This document shows, one piece after another, positions 23,476 through 41,999 of a DNA stretch of 64,000 bases (positions are counted from its first letter, which is position 1; the number at the start of each line of letters is the position of its first letter). This DNA comes from Emydura subglobosa (lineage: Eukaryota > Chordata > Testudines > Chelidae), in contig ML679956.1 of the NCBI GenBank assembly GCA_007922225.1, positions 18,077,049 through 18,141,048 on the forward strand, read 5' to 3'. The translations under genes and the position numbers were made by a program. The notes beneath the pieces were generated by a model. That model saw only the letters and a list, made by a program, of their open reading frames with translations. It did no database searches and had not been told where the DNA came from.

Positions 23476-23483
23476 ATCTATTA

Positions 23484-23680
23484 CAGGGGTGGCCAAACTC
23501 ACTGATCCTCCCAGAGCCCCACTCTCTGCTGGGCAGAATCCTCTGGCCCCATCACCCTGCTGCAGGGCAGAAGCTCTGAGCTCCCCATCCCAGCCTGGTA
23601 GCGCAGTGGGGGGCTCCACACTGCACTTTAACTGTAAAAGAGCTGGATGCAGCTCACAAGCCACAGTTTGGCCACCTCTG
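23484..23680. mobile_element. hAT MITE, 197 bp
   Basis: The left terminus 'caggggtggccaaact' and the right terminus 'agtttggccacctctg' are 16-bp inverted repeats with one mismatch, typical of hAT elements. The flanking 8-mers 'atctatta' and 'aaatatta' agree at 6 of 8 positions, consistent with a decayed target duplication. The GC-rich interior is non-coding and accounts for the overlapping open frames on both strands. Confidence 0.85.
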
Positions 23681-23689
23681 AAATATTAT

Positions 23690-31185
<7,496 letters not shown>

Positions 31186-31191
31186 TCAGAT

Positions 31192-31740
31192 GGTGACGGA
31201 ACACACCCCTGTGTTCACACCCTACACACTAGTGTAATAATCTTTGTACAAAGTTGGCCTTGTAAGGGATCATTTGAAAACTCATAATTGGCTGGTCAGT
31301 ACTGTCCTGGTAAAATATACGTGGCACTGCTGTATGTGAAGTTATAAGATTCCCCTGTATGGTGTTCACAAATGTTCCAAACCCCACAGCCCTGCCCAAA
31401 CAGAAGTTGGCAAACAGGTATGTCCTCAACAAAGGTATATGTGCACTCTGCTTAATTTGCATATAAGATGTAAAAAGAGTCACCAAGTAAGGAGGGAAAA
31501 CAAGGGAAGTCCAAACAGTTTAAGAAAAACCAGCAGGGAACATCCTTCCAATCCAGACTCTGGCTGCTGGTTTTCAGCTGGAAATATTTTTCAAGAGGGG
31601 GACTGAAATTATAGAAAGGAGGGACAAACATCCCAAGCACCTCTCTCTGCCTGTCGCATTCACTGCACCTGAAGAGACAAAGCAAGCAGGCATCGGACTT
31701 TGCGGGAGGGGACCTGATCTACAGAGTTTGTTCAGTAAGA
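31192..31740 (+). repeat. Unclassified interspersed repeat (uncertain)
   Basis: The segment starting 'acggaacacacccctgtgtt' and running through 'ttgtacaaagttggccttgt' and 'gtgaagttataagattcccc' has the look of a high-copy sauropsid repeat, and I recall similar text from turtle sequences. I cannot assign the class; an LTR or hAT derivative are both possible. No coding capacity. Confidence 0.3.
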
Positions 31741-32025
31741 CTGCTGAAAGCAAGGGGGTGAGATGATGACTAAAAATGCACCACCCTCAGCTGTCTCACT
31801 GCTGGTTCAGTGCTGCTCTCTTACAACTCTCATCTGCACCCCAGAGGATCAAGTGGTACACAAAGTTCTGTATTTTTATATAATAGTCTCCTCCCTATGC
31901 AATCTTGCTTATCGGTCTGAATCCTGTTAGCGCTTTACCTGGATGAACTGCTCTAGGTATTTTAATAAAAAGGAAAATATCAAGTTCTGAGATACTGTTT
32001 TTCCCCCTTAATTCCCCCCCCCCCC

Positions 32026-32125
32026 NNNNNNNNNNNNNNNNNNNNNNNNNNNNNNNNNNNNNNNNNNNNNNNNNNNNNNNNNNNNNNNNNNNNNNNNNNN
32101 NNNNNNNNNNNNNNNNNNNNNNNNN
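32026..32125. other. Assembly gap (100 N)
   Basis: Exactly 100 unknown bases, the conventional size for a gap of unknown length. It is bounded by a poly-C run on the left and a poly-A run on the right, which suggests a homopolymer or low-complexity assembly break. The translated frame crossing it is meaningless. Confidence 0.98.
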
Positions 32126-35100
32126 AAAAAAAAAAAAAAAAAAAGTGGCCTCTTATCTCAGGAGCTTGCCTTGAGACACCTTGGATCAGAGGTGCTGAGA
32201 ACATGCATCTTATATTGCCTTTGGGTTAGATTTTCTAAGGCACAAGGGGAAGTTAGGAGCCCAACTTCCGTCAAAAATCAGACCCTACATGTTTCAGACT
32301 GGGCACCCAAAACAAAAACCCCAAATTAATGGACATCTTTTGAAAATTTCACCCATAATGTCTAGTGAACCTGGGAACGCTGTGGGTGGAAAATGCACAC
32401 AAGAAAAGACTGAAAAGAAATACCGAGGAGAGATTCACTCTGGGACCTGACCAACTTGCTTAACTGACATGATGTTCTTTCTCTGTAGAAAGTCCTTTGA
32501 TGTGTTAAAAGCTCTGAGACAATACCTGTAGATTGTTAACAAAAGTTTCTGTAAAGATTCAAGAAGATTAAAAAAAAAAAAAAAAAGCTTTGTCCCTTGA
32601 AACTGATATATCCACACTAAAAACAAACCACCCATCAAAAAGCCCTGTTGTAATCTAGAAGCAAAATCCCTTTGAAGAGATACAAACAAAACGTTTTCTT
32701 AATTTTTTTCCCCACTCAGACAGAAGAGATTTAGCTGTGCCTACAGAAGACACTCTCTCATTCCATCGCCTATCCTGATGGAGGAATTATAGGGCTGGAA
32801 TGCAACACTGGCATCCAGGGGCTTTTAAAGTCTGTCAGGAGCAACTTACCCCATGCTGAAATTACTCAAACTAAAAAAAATGGCTAAGTGGCACTTACAC
32901 TGTGATGTGAAAAGTACGCACAGTGCACACTTGCCCCAATCAAAAGATCCTTTTGCCTAAGTACATTACAACAAATGTCAGCACAGCAAGCAGAGTTCTC
33001 ACTATTTACAAGGGAAAAAGAAGTAGACACCTTTTACCAAAATCTGATTTTAATCACGTGGCTGCTGCTTTTTTGTTTTGTTTTGTTTGTTTGCTCATTT
33101 GTTGAGGATAACAAAACCTCATTAAAGTCACTATTTTATAGCCAGATAAAACCTGTTATCTCAAGACATGCAGGCAAGAGAAATTAGGAACGTCTAGTGT
33201 GTCATCATTAAGATGACTGGAAAGCTACACACAAAACATGACATCTTTTGCCAGTTTCCAAGTTAGGAAGAAAGGGGGCTCTCTACAGTTCAGAGTTCTG
33301 CAAATAGTGGAAAATTAAATCAAGAAGGTACCTGATGAATTAAAGTGAACAAAATCATATTGATCAAACAAATATGGCTATGTTTATTTTTTAACTGCTT
33401 TAAAAATATATATTTAATATAAAACCCATTTGGGGTGCTCTTAATTGCAGATAAGTCATGGGCAGCTTCTGAAAGCAACTGTCAGTAATTCATGCTTAAT
33501 TGCATATGGATGCAATAAGATGGCTTTTTCATACTATATCTAAATAGGCTAGGTAGTTCATCATGTTTGATTATGAATTATAGTTGTGCTAATGATTACA
33601 GTTGTTACAGAACCATGTGTAATTAACAAATTCCTCAAATAATCTAACAGCTCACCTATATAGTATTTCTTCTCAGTTCTAGATGTTAATTAGTTTATTT
33701 ATCTCTTCTATCTATTTGGAGATTTTTTGCAAAAAATAATATTCATATAGTGTATATTAGACCAGCACTAACTATAGCCATTTTGAATATACATTGAAGG
33801 AATAATTAATAAATTCGTTAATTCAAATGTAACAAAGCTTGAATTATTGACATGCATTTTATCCAGTTCTTGAAAGATTCAAGTGGAAAAGAACGCTCCA
33901 AAATTCTCCCCTTAGATCATACAAAAAACAAACAAACCCAAAAAAACCTGATTTCATGCCATCACCTTGATCTGTTTTTTCTCAATCTGTGGTGGCAGAA
34001 ATTTAACAATAAACATTTTCTTATCCACAAATGAAATAAAAAGAAAAGTTCAGGTTGAAAATCTATTTCTTTCAGCGTTACTGTCTATTTCTCAGTGTTA
34101 CATAGCACATTTAAAAGCCATAATCATAAAACAAAAATTTACAGCTAAGGTTTAGGGTCTACATCTGTTTCTCTGGTTTTTGTACAGCAATTATCCACTG
34201 GACAATTCAGAATGAAGCACCATGAATCATGTTCTGCACACATGTTTGTGCTGGTCACTTTTTGTAAAGAACAAGAGTCTGAGGATGCAATAATGTGCTT
34301 CACAGAGAGAGTTGTCCAGAATTAGGTTGAATGCTGTGTGCTGTCTAAATAAAAAAGCTTTTACTAGCACCAACATATTATTCGTGGACTGTTAACAGCC
34401 ATATGTGAAATACAGAACAAAAAAATCTTTAAAAGAAAGCATGTTGGCAGAAGCCTACCTTTTTTATATGCATTTTACTATTAATCACATGTAACTCTCT
34501 CTTGAAACCGTTTTGACAGCAGAGTAAATGGTTACTAGTGAATAATGTGTGTGTTTAAGCAGTAAAAGCAGAGACAAAGTGAGGTTTCTTCTACTCCCTA
34601 GGCAAGTGCTGACACTGAGCTTGCTGCCTCAACTCTCATACTCAGAGATTCCTTTGTGTCAGTTGCTGGGAGAAATCACTGGCAGTTAAATCACTGCCTT
34701 CACTCACACAGAGGCTTTGATTTTTACCTCTTTATTCAGAATAGATGCTAATATGAAATATTACCTGCCTTTTCTTCCACCTCCCCCCCTTCATTCTTTT
34801 CTTTTCTTTTTTTTTTTACCCCTTTTGTTTTTAAAGTTTAATGACATGGGTTTTAAAATCTGGCTGCCCAAATCCCACTGTATTTACTCGTTAATATTGT
34901 AGGATGTTTTCACATGTTTGAAGAGTAAGAATGATGTTAAGGAATTAGGAAAAAGATGGCTGAACCAGGGAAATGACTGAATATTTAGAATATCAAGACA
35001 CTATTGAAAGGATATGAAACACATAGCAGGAATCAGACTAGAACCATATTGAACCTCAAGAAAATATATCACAGTACAAATATTTTGATTGGCACAAAAG

Positions 35101-35580
35101 AGACAGTTTTGATAGATGTGAAGTACAATAAAAAATAGTCCCAGTGGCAATTCTCGGTTGCTGTATTCCAGAACTCTCAGTGACTTTAATGGGGATTTCC
35201 ACATAACATGCAAGACCAGGCCCTAACTCCAGGGTTATGTGCTAGATGCATTAATAGCAATGGGAAAAAGGGCATGCGGCACACACAGCACAGTTTAATT
35301 TAAGAGGGGGAAAGTGGGTCTGGTTTCAGGTTCACCAAAATTTAGGTCACCACCATAGAATGCTCCGGGAGCATACAGCTGGCCCATGAATCAGTTACTG
35401 CACATGGTTTTTTGTTTTACCATTAGGTTCGTATTTTCAAAGATATTTTTGAAAAAAATATTTTATAACCTAAAGGATATTACTATTACCATTATTACTA
35501 TTACATGCATATAAAGATATCCAACACCACAGTATCTGGGCATAATTTACATTTTTAAAATTGGGTAGTTGCATTTCATT
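32126..35580. other. Non-coding AT-rich DNA
   Basis: No gene found. Part of a palindromic repeat is at about 32215-32350 ('aaaatcagaccctacatg' and 'ttttgaaaatttcaccc'). The region 33480-33780 is repeat-free, AT-rich and contains several ATTA/TAAT cores, so it is a possible conserved non-coding element. Another palindromic-repeat fragment is at about 35150-35220. Confidence 0.45.
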
Positions 35581-35584
35581 CTCC

Positions 35585-35800
35585 TGCTGCCTGCAGCTTT
35601 AGGAACACAGGAATTGCCATGGTGGATCGTATCCAAAGTTCACCTAGCCCAGTATGCTGTCTCTTACAGTGGCCAGTGCCAGGTGCTTAAGAGGAAGCTG
35701 TCAAAACCTTGCAGTGGGCAGCAGTGGGATAATGTGCTCCCCGCAACTGGCCTCCTGCAGATCTCGAATAGAGACTGGCTCAATATCCTTTCCACAAATG
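35585..35800 (-). repeat. CR1 LINE 3'-end fragment
   Basis: On the minus strand this ends with the CR1-type tail. On + it reads 'ggaacacaggaattgccatg', 'cacctagcccagtatgctgt' and 'cagtggccagtgccaggtgc'. It is the reverse-complement counterpart of the copy at 41790-41990, which has 'ccgggctagatggaccattg' and 'gactcagtatggccgttctg'. A heavily 5'-truncated, non-coding copy followed by poly-T at about 35868-35890. Confidence 0.6.
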
Positions 35801-36559
35801 TTGTTATTAACTATGATAATTGGATAGTCTTGATAGCCACATAAATGCCCAATCCTTCTTCTTCTTTTTTTTTTTTTTTTTTTTTTTTTGAGTCCTGTTA
35901 CATTCTTGGCCTCTCTGATTGAGATGGAAAATACATTATTGGCTTTTGAAACAGAAAGGAATAATACTTTTAAAAAACATTGTAATACTCATCTATATAG
36001 TAAATAAAAAAAGACAAGACAAAAAACCAAACAGCACCTCCCTGACGCACCATAGGCTGACTGTAGACTCCAGCAAAGCTCAGTAATGCTTGTGACATCA
36101 CCAACATAGTGCACCGGAGAGGGAGGAGGTGGCCTGCAATTTTGAGAGATCCAAAAAGAAAAAGTAGTCCACTTCAATTTAGCTTTATACTGAATTCCCC
36201 TCTCCCAAGGCGCTGTTTGACGGGTGGAGGTGGTGGTCCAGAATACGGCAATTACTAAACGTCTTCCACTAAAAGCTATTGGCAAATAATATTTTTTAAA
36301 ATGGACTGAGAACTGGTATTTCAAGTTTTATCTTTAAAGAGATTTTTTACAACTTGATTATGAATCGCCCCAGATACATAGTTTCAATGGAAATGCTGAA
36401 GCAACCCTAGCTCTAGAATCATGAATGGCTCTGACATACCGTATTATATAATCTGGGTGAGACTGTGGACTGGGAGATCTACAAAATGCAAGCAGAAGCA
36501 AGATAAAAGAAGGAATAGAAAAGCAAGTAGAAATATTGAAGACTAAACTGCAGAGAATC

Positions 36560-37000
36560 TTTCTGCTAATTGTAAGCATTCTTCATACTGAATATGCTCA
36601 CAGTTGGTTGAAGATGCAAATGCACAATGATCCACTAAAAATAATAGTAGAGAATGCAAGAGGCTGTTTGAATAATTGTTTTGTTTCTGTCTTTTCTAAG
36701 GAGGAAAAGGATGGAGACCTAACTAAGAAAGGGATTACATTTCCTGGCATGACTGGGAGGAGTAAGATAATGTGTACGGAGGAGTAAGATAATGCATACA
36801 AAACAACAGATGGAGCTGTGGAAAGACTGGACAATTTAAAACAGACAAAGTACCAGCTCCAGATAACATACAACCCCAAGCATTAAAGGAAATGAGGGCA
36901 GATATTAGTGAGAACTAGTATTTTTAGAAGTTTTTTGTTGACAGATCAGATTCCTGGGGACTGGGTACAAAAAGCTGAATTACTCAAACAAATGCCACAA
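36560..37000 (+). pseudogene. Old CR1/L3-type LINE ORF2 fragment
   Basis: The plus strand translates in pieces to text typical of the linker and RT start of CR1 ORF2. 'CLNNCFVSVFSKEEKDGD' lies at about 36660-36720. At about 36840-36905 a frame gives 'TDKVPAPDNIQPQALKEMRA', corresponding to the 'K.PGPD.I.P..LKE' block that precedes the RT palm in this clade. The remainder gives 'FFVDRSDSWGLGTKS'. Stops and frame changes abound. A 22-bp tandem duplication ('ggaggagtaagataatg' at 36756 and 36778) lies inside. Much older than the CR1 at 52.7 kb, judging by its decay. Confidence 0.6.
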
Positions 37001-37224
37001 TATTCAGCAAATGATTGTGAAATTCAGCCCTGTGCACAGGACCATAATAAGGACTATACCTGACATAAGGCATATTTTGAAAGTTTAAGAGGTACTGACG
37101 TGGTGCATGGACCTTGTGGTGATCCTCTGCACAAGGGAGAATTTCACATAGATTTAGGTTAGAATTCATCATGAACTGAACACAAGAAACAAATTCCTGG
37201 AACACTGTGATGGTGGAAAATCTA

Positions 37225-37310
37225 ATATAAAGGCAATGGACCAGATTCTCATCTGGTGTAAACTGGCACAGCTCCACTGACTTCAACAGACTTACTTGTG
37301 TATTTATGAC
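37225..37310 (+). repeat. Short palindromic amniote repeat
   Basis: 'gaccagattctcatctggtg' followed by 'taaactggcacagctccact' and 'gacttcaacag'. The copy at 45785-45870 has the same left half plus the complementary right half ('ggagctatgccaatttacac'), so this is a half-palindrome of the same family. Confidence 0.5.
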
Positions 37311-38739
37311 ATGCACTTCTTTCTTAATTAGTTCACAGAGAAAAGTAGCGTTGTATACTGTATATCTAAGTTTTCAATAGGCATTTGCTAGGGAACAATG
37401 CAAAAGATTTTTAGCTGCAAATGGCCAAAAAACAAAAAGATATGGTGGAATAGTTGAAATAGTCTACTGGCTTGTTCAAGGTGATAAAAATCAGTTTAAT
37501 GGGCAGTGACAGCCTTCTGATTTATACTTACTAAAAAAGAATGCCAAAGAAACCGCCCAAAGAACTGAAGTAAGAACTCTACAGTGAACAGGGAAAGGCA
37601 ATGAGAATATATAGCGGCAAAATTCACCAACAGTTACCACACTTTGGAATCTGAGAAAACTCAGTATTCCCAGAAGACTGATTTTTTTTTTTTTTAAATT
37701 TCTGCCAAATTTACAGAAGTGTGTACCTGATTTTGAAACATGAAATTTTGAAAATGAGATGTTTCAATATTGAAGAAATCTCACAATGTGACTAAACTGA
37801 CCAATCAAAGTAGATAATGTACTAAATATACTAATGTGCTAATACTAAATATGCTAGATAATGTAGTAAAAATAACAAACTCACTTCCAAAACCAAACAA
37901 ATGAAAAATGAGCAATGCATTTGGCCTCATGGAGTACATAGGCCATATGACAAACCAACACAGACAAATGACACAAGACAAACCATGTAAACAAGCTTCT
38001 CTCAGGCTTACATTTGTCACTCATTTATGTCCAAAAATGTTGAAAGTTTTCAGAAACACCAAAATGTTTTTTTAATTTAGAACGTTTCAACTGGTTTTAT
38101 TTGTGAAAACCATGTTCTCACAATCAAAAAGAAAGTGTACATTCAACTGATTTCATTTAATAGTTTCTACTCCTCCTCTCTGGTTAGTAGGAAGGGACTT
38201 CAGGGGAAGGAAATCTCAATGAAGAACCCCTTCAAGGAGCTCCACCTCCCATATGAACTTGTCAAGAGTCACCACTAGAGCAGGTTGAAATTTTTCCACT
38301 CTAAGATTTTATCAACAGAAAGTGGCTTTTCAATCAAAACAAAAAAATTTGTAAAAAGATTTTGTTTTGGTAAAAATCTTTTGTCATCCTCCCCCCGAAA
38401 AACAAATTATGGAAAATTGTGGACAAAATTATTGAAATGTCTCATAAGCATCTTTTTTACCAAATCTAGTTGCTACCCCCCAAGAAAATGTAGCTGGGTC
38501 TGCCCAATAAACTTGGTAGATCCCCAGGGATCTATAAGAGGCCAGTCCAATGGAGCACAGACAATTGTATCAAGGACCTCAAAGGAGATAGAGTTGGGCC
38601 AATGGAGTAGCACTGGTGCACCCTTCCAAAATGATGTTGCAGATCTCCTCCAGGTGTGCATTCCCATAAACATCCAGAGCCAGATCTCACTGAGTCAGCA
38701 AAATAACTCTGGGTTACTGCTGGGGTGGAGTCTCTCTGA

Positions 38740-38865
38740 GCAGAGAAACTAAGCTACCGGACACTCCAGTTACTATGCAACTGGAGCTTCGGGCAGCTTA
38801 GTGATTCTCTGCTGGTTGCTTCCTGAACTTCCTGCTTCCGGTCAGGTGGCCACAAGCAGGAAGTT
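38740..38865. repeat. Nested inverted repeats, probable MITE core
   Basis: Two adjacent hairpins. At 38740-38812 'gcagagaaactaagctacc' pairs with 'gcagcttagtgattctctgc', with inner arms 'ctccagtt' and 'aactggag'. At about 38826-38865 'aacttcctgctt' pairs with 'aagcaggaagtt'. Further on, 'gacactccagggtagcttaa' repeats part of the first arm. Such nested symmetry is typical of foldback MITEs; termini were not resolved. Confidence 0.5.
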
Positions 38866-39024
38866 TGGGTAGTGACCAGCTGAAAACTGCCTGACACTCC
38901 AGGGTAGCTTAAGTGTAGCGTTGGCAGCAGAAGCAACAGATTGGGTGGGCCTGCTTTCAAAGTGGGTGGGTCATGGCCACCCGTAGCTACGACCCTGCCG
39001 GTCAGTCCCTGTCCCCCACATCCC

Positions 39025-39140
39025 CATGTTATTTTTAATACAAGTCACAGACAGGTCGTAAGCTTCCATGAATTTCTGTTTATTGACTGTGATCTGTCCG
39101 TGACTTTTACTAAAAATAACTGTGCCAAAATCTTAACCTT
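39025..39140 (+). repeat. Terminal part of a MITE-like repeat
   Basis: 'caagtcacagacaggtcgta' is partly complementary to the nearby 'gtgatctgtccgtgactttt', giving a foldback around 'tgtttattgactg'. It ends 'aaaataactgtgcc' followed by 'aaaatcttaacctta'. Non-coding and short; classification is tentative. Confidence 0.4.
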
Positions 39141-39276
39141 ACTGATGAGGTAAAACAGGAGTCTTATAACCTGCTCACTAAACTAGCAGATGCTTTATGC
39201 CTGGTGAAAATAAGCTGTATAAACCATGAGAAGAGGAAATAACACAATAAGGTGAGTAGTTATTTTTTAATGTCCG

Positions 39277-40012
39277 CTAAGGTATATCATTATCATATCT
39301 CAGGTATATCATCAGTTTCATAATGCATTTTTCCAGAAATTCTTCTTTGAGGTGGCCCCTGAAGACGCTGGTATACTGGGGAGCCATTCTAATATCCAAG
39401 CCTGGTCCCGTGGTTTGGACAAAGTGTTTGCTGTTAAACATGAAGGATGAAATGGATGAGTTTGGCAATGTGTTTTGGGTGGATCTCTGAGCATTGGGCA
39501 TTATCTTGTAGGCATATGAGGCAGGCAGCAATGCCGTCATGGTGAGTGATATTGGTGTATAGGGACCATGCATGTCAAGAATGGTGTTCTGGGGAGGTTG
39601 TTAAAGTTGTAGAGTTTCTGAAGGAAGTTGGTAGTGTCTTGGAGGAAGCAGGCCTTTTGTGTGGTGAGTGGTTTAAGGATGGTGTCTGTGTGTTCTGATA
39701 TTCCTTCAGTAAGAGTACCCTGACCAGATATGAAGGGTTTGCCTGGGTTCCCCTTGTTTGTATATCTTGGGAAGCACATAAAAGGTCCATGGGCTGCATT
39801 TCGTGGAGGATGATGTTGTAGGGTTTTTCTTGGAGTTGTTTGGGAAAGGATTTGATGGTCTCTCTAAATTCCTTTGTGAATTGTGGTGTGGGATCTTCTT
39901 TCAGTTCTTTATAGTGGATGGTGTCAGAGAGTTGTGTGTTGGCCTCATTGACGTAGTCATCAAGATTAAGGACTGTGACAGCAGTGCCCCCTTTATCTGC
40001 TGGTCTGATCAC
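39277..40012 (-). pseudogene. Penelope-type reverse transcriptase remnant
   Basis: This enzyme would copy the element's RNA for insertion. The start 'MIRPADKGGTAVTVLNLDDY' is the 'I.PADKGG' block that characterises Penelope RTs. After a frame change the sequence gives 'NPGKPFISGQGTLTEGIS' followed by 'LQDTTNFLQKL', another family hallmark. A third frame has 'HFVQTTGPGLDIRMAPQYTS' and 'EEFLEKCI'. The palm motif, expected as Y-x-D-D, reads 'LRYDNDIP', so the first catalytic Asp is replaced by Asn. At least two frameshifts and the altered palm make it inactive. The family call is strong because several blocks occur in order. Confidence 0.8.
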
Positions 40013-40820
40013 ATCTAATGGTTTGCTTTCGGGGACTGTATAGCTATCCTCTTGATGTAAAAAGATTGCGATGAAGGCGTGTTGAAGATTTCATAGTCAA
40101 TTTTTTTCTTGAAGCAACTGATGTAATGATTCAGTGTGTGGTATTTTTTTACGACTGTCAGTGGGCATTTGGTAGTTGTAGGTGGTGTCATCTTTATTCT
40201 GAAAGAATTCCTTGAGGCAGTGTCTGCAGAAGAATTGTTCTAGTTCTCCATGTTTGTATGTGATCAGGTTCTGTGCTGGGGCAAAAGTTCAGTCTCTTGG
40301 AGAGAACACATACTGCAGTTCTGATTAGGGGTAGTCTTGAGTGATTGATGATGTAGGTCTGTCATGTAGTATCCATATGATGGGTCATGGTGTCTTGGTC
40401 TTTCCCATAGGTGATGTTCTGTGGAGTTGTTGTGTTTGGTCCCACTTTTAGTCTTTGTGTTGGATAGCTGTCATCAAGATTTTTTTTAATAGTTGTTTTG
40501 CATTTCCTGTACGATCTCTAGGTAGGTTTCCTGATTTTTTTCTTCCAGTGTGTGAGACCATGTGATGATTTCTTGTTTGAAGAGGTCCCTTCTGGAGTAT
40601 GTAAGGTGTAGGAAATGGTTCCTCAGTTTTTCTGTGGTCCTTCTGCAGAGCTGTTCAACTTATTTGGAGTTGTATGTAGTGGTCACAGGCTTATATATGG
40701 TAAGTCCTCTGGGGATGATTTTTGTTTCTTGCATTTGCAAAGGAAGCAGATGTCACTGTTTAGTTTGTTTAGTCATGTTGTCAAGTTTCCATTTTAAATG
40801 GCAAAATTCAATATCTTTCA
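40012..40820 (-). pseudogene. N-terminal part of the Penelope protein, degraded
   Basis: On the minus strand, broken frames between 40820 and 40012 lead into the RT start. Recognisable stretches include 'ENQNNSSADTASRNSF' and 'KKKIDYEIFNTPSSQSFY', with a stop immediately before the 'IRPADKGG' block. PLE proteins carry a several-hundred-residue N-terminal part before the RT; I assign this region to it by position and continuity rather than by motif. Confidence 0.45.
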
Positions 40821-41514
40821 TAGTTTTTAGCAGTGTTGTAGCCATGTTGGTCCCAGGATAGGAGAGAAACAAGGTAGGTAAGGTAATATCTTTTACTGGA
40901 GCAACTTCTGTTGGTGGAATGTACACATTTTTGAGCATATAAGGTGCCAATAAAGGAGGTTTTAGAAAGAAATGGGAAAAACAAAAGCAAGAACCACTAC
41001 TAAGAGCTAGGCAAGTGGGGCAGTGTTAACTGGTAAATTGGCTTCTCTTTTCTGGAGCAATTAACACAATAATGCAGTTGCAGGATTCAGGTCACAGCTA
41101 GCGTTGTGTGAACTGTTAAGGGCTTGCTGATACTAGAAAGTTGTACCACTGTCAGGAACTACGGGTCTTGAACACTGGTCCACAGGGCTTTTAGAAACTA
41201 GTAAATTCCAACCTGACTCCCAGTGATTTGCTAACAGTTGTCAGAATATAATCCAAACTCTGACAGAAGACTACAGTTCTGGGATCTGATTAGCAGAACA
41301 TTGGGGATCCTGATTATTTCATAGCTTCTATTTTAACCAAACACAGGAACAGGAAGTTATTCATGCAACTGAGCTTTCCCTGCAATACCTGCTCCTACTG
41401 ATTTCCTGACAACCAGTGTGTCCTCTGGTCTGTCTTAGACATGGATCTCTTGGCATTTGACCTGGCCTGACTCCTGCTCTAACCACGAGGTCAGACGGCC
41501 CACATCCTGATATG

Positions 41515-41770
41515 CACTTTAACTGTATTAGTGTACTCAAAGTGGTACAATCACTCTAGTGTGGATGCAGTTATACCAGTATAAAGATGCTTTACACTGT
41601 TACAGCAATTCCCACATGGGAAGGGGAATAACTGTTCTTGTATATGTCATCGTTATCCTGGTATACACTGTATACTGGTATACACTAGGGCTTTAACCAG
41701 TATAATTATTTTGGTTAAAATAAATTATATCCTTAACCAACTTAGTTGTACCAGTACAACTTTCAAGTAC
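41515..41770. mobile_element. Degraded MITE related to the 13.6-kb copy
   Basis: Shares 'gtgtggatgcagttatacca' with the element at 13641-13880, and includes inverted 'tataccag' and 'ctggtata' motifs repeated at 41575, 41660 and 41675. Termini of the 'gtctacac' type are not visible here, so it is truncated or decayed. Confidence 0.5.
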
Positions 41771-41789
41771 AAGCATTAAATAACAGACA

Positions 41790-41990
41790 TCAGCCTTGGG
41801 TTGGGTTCCTACACCTCTAACTGCCAATAGCTTGGACTGGATGACTGGGGATGGATCACTCAATAACTGCCCTGTTCTGTTCATTCCCTCGGAAACATCT
41901 GGCACTAGCCAAGGTCAGAAGACATGCTACCGGGCTAGATGGACCATTGGCCTGACTCAGTATGGCCGTTCTGATGTTCCTATTGCGTCC
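41790..41990 (+). repeat. CR1 LINE 3'-end fragment
   Basis: Reads 'ttggactggatgactgggga', 'cctgttctgttcattccctc', 'ctaccgggctagatggacca' and 'gactcagtatggccgttctg', then 'atgttcct', the decayed terminal octamer region typical of CR1 3' ends. Only the 3' untranslated part is present. Confidence 0.65.
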
Positions 41991-41999
41991 ATGGAATAG

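Larger units (their letters stand above)
39270..40985 (-). mobile_element. Penelope-like retroelement, truncated
   Basis: The minus strand encodes a Penelope-type reverse transcriptase remnant (separate entry), preceded by N-terminal PLE-like text, for example 'TLNHYISCFKKKIDYE' from about 40100. At 40825-40950 lies a terminal block with 'cagtgttgtagccatgttgg', 'tcccaggatagg' and 'gtaatatcttttactggagc', shared with the solo fragment at 2957. No GIY-YIG endonuclease coding is visible past the RT palm at about 39280, so the 3' part is missing. Target duplications were not found. Confidence 0.7.

Noticed and set aside
31980..32204. Open frame spanning the N gap
   Set aside because: Most of the translated residues are unknown; it is created by the gap.
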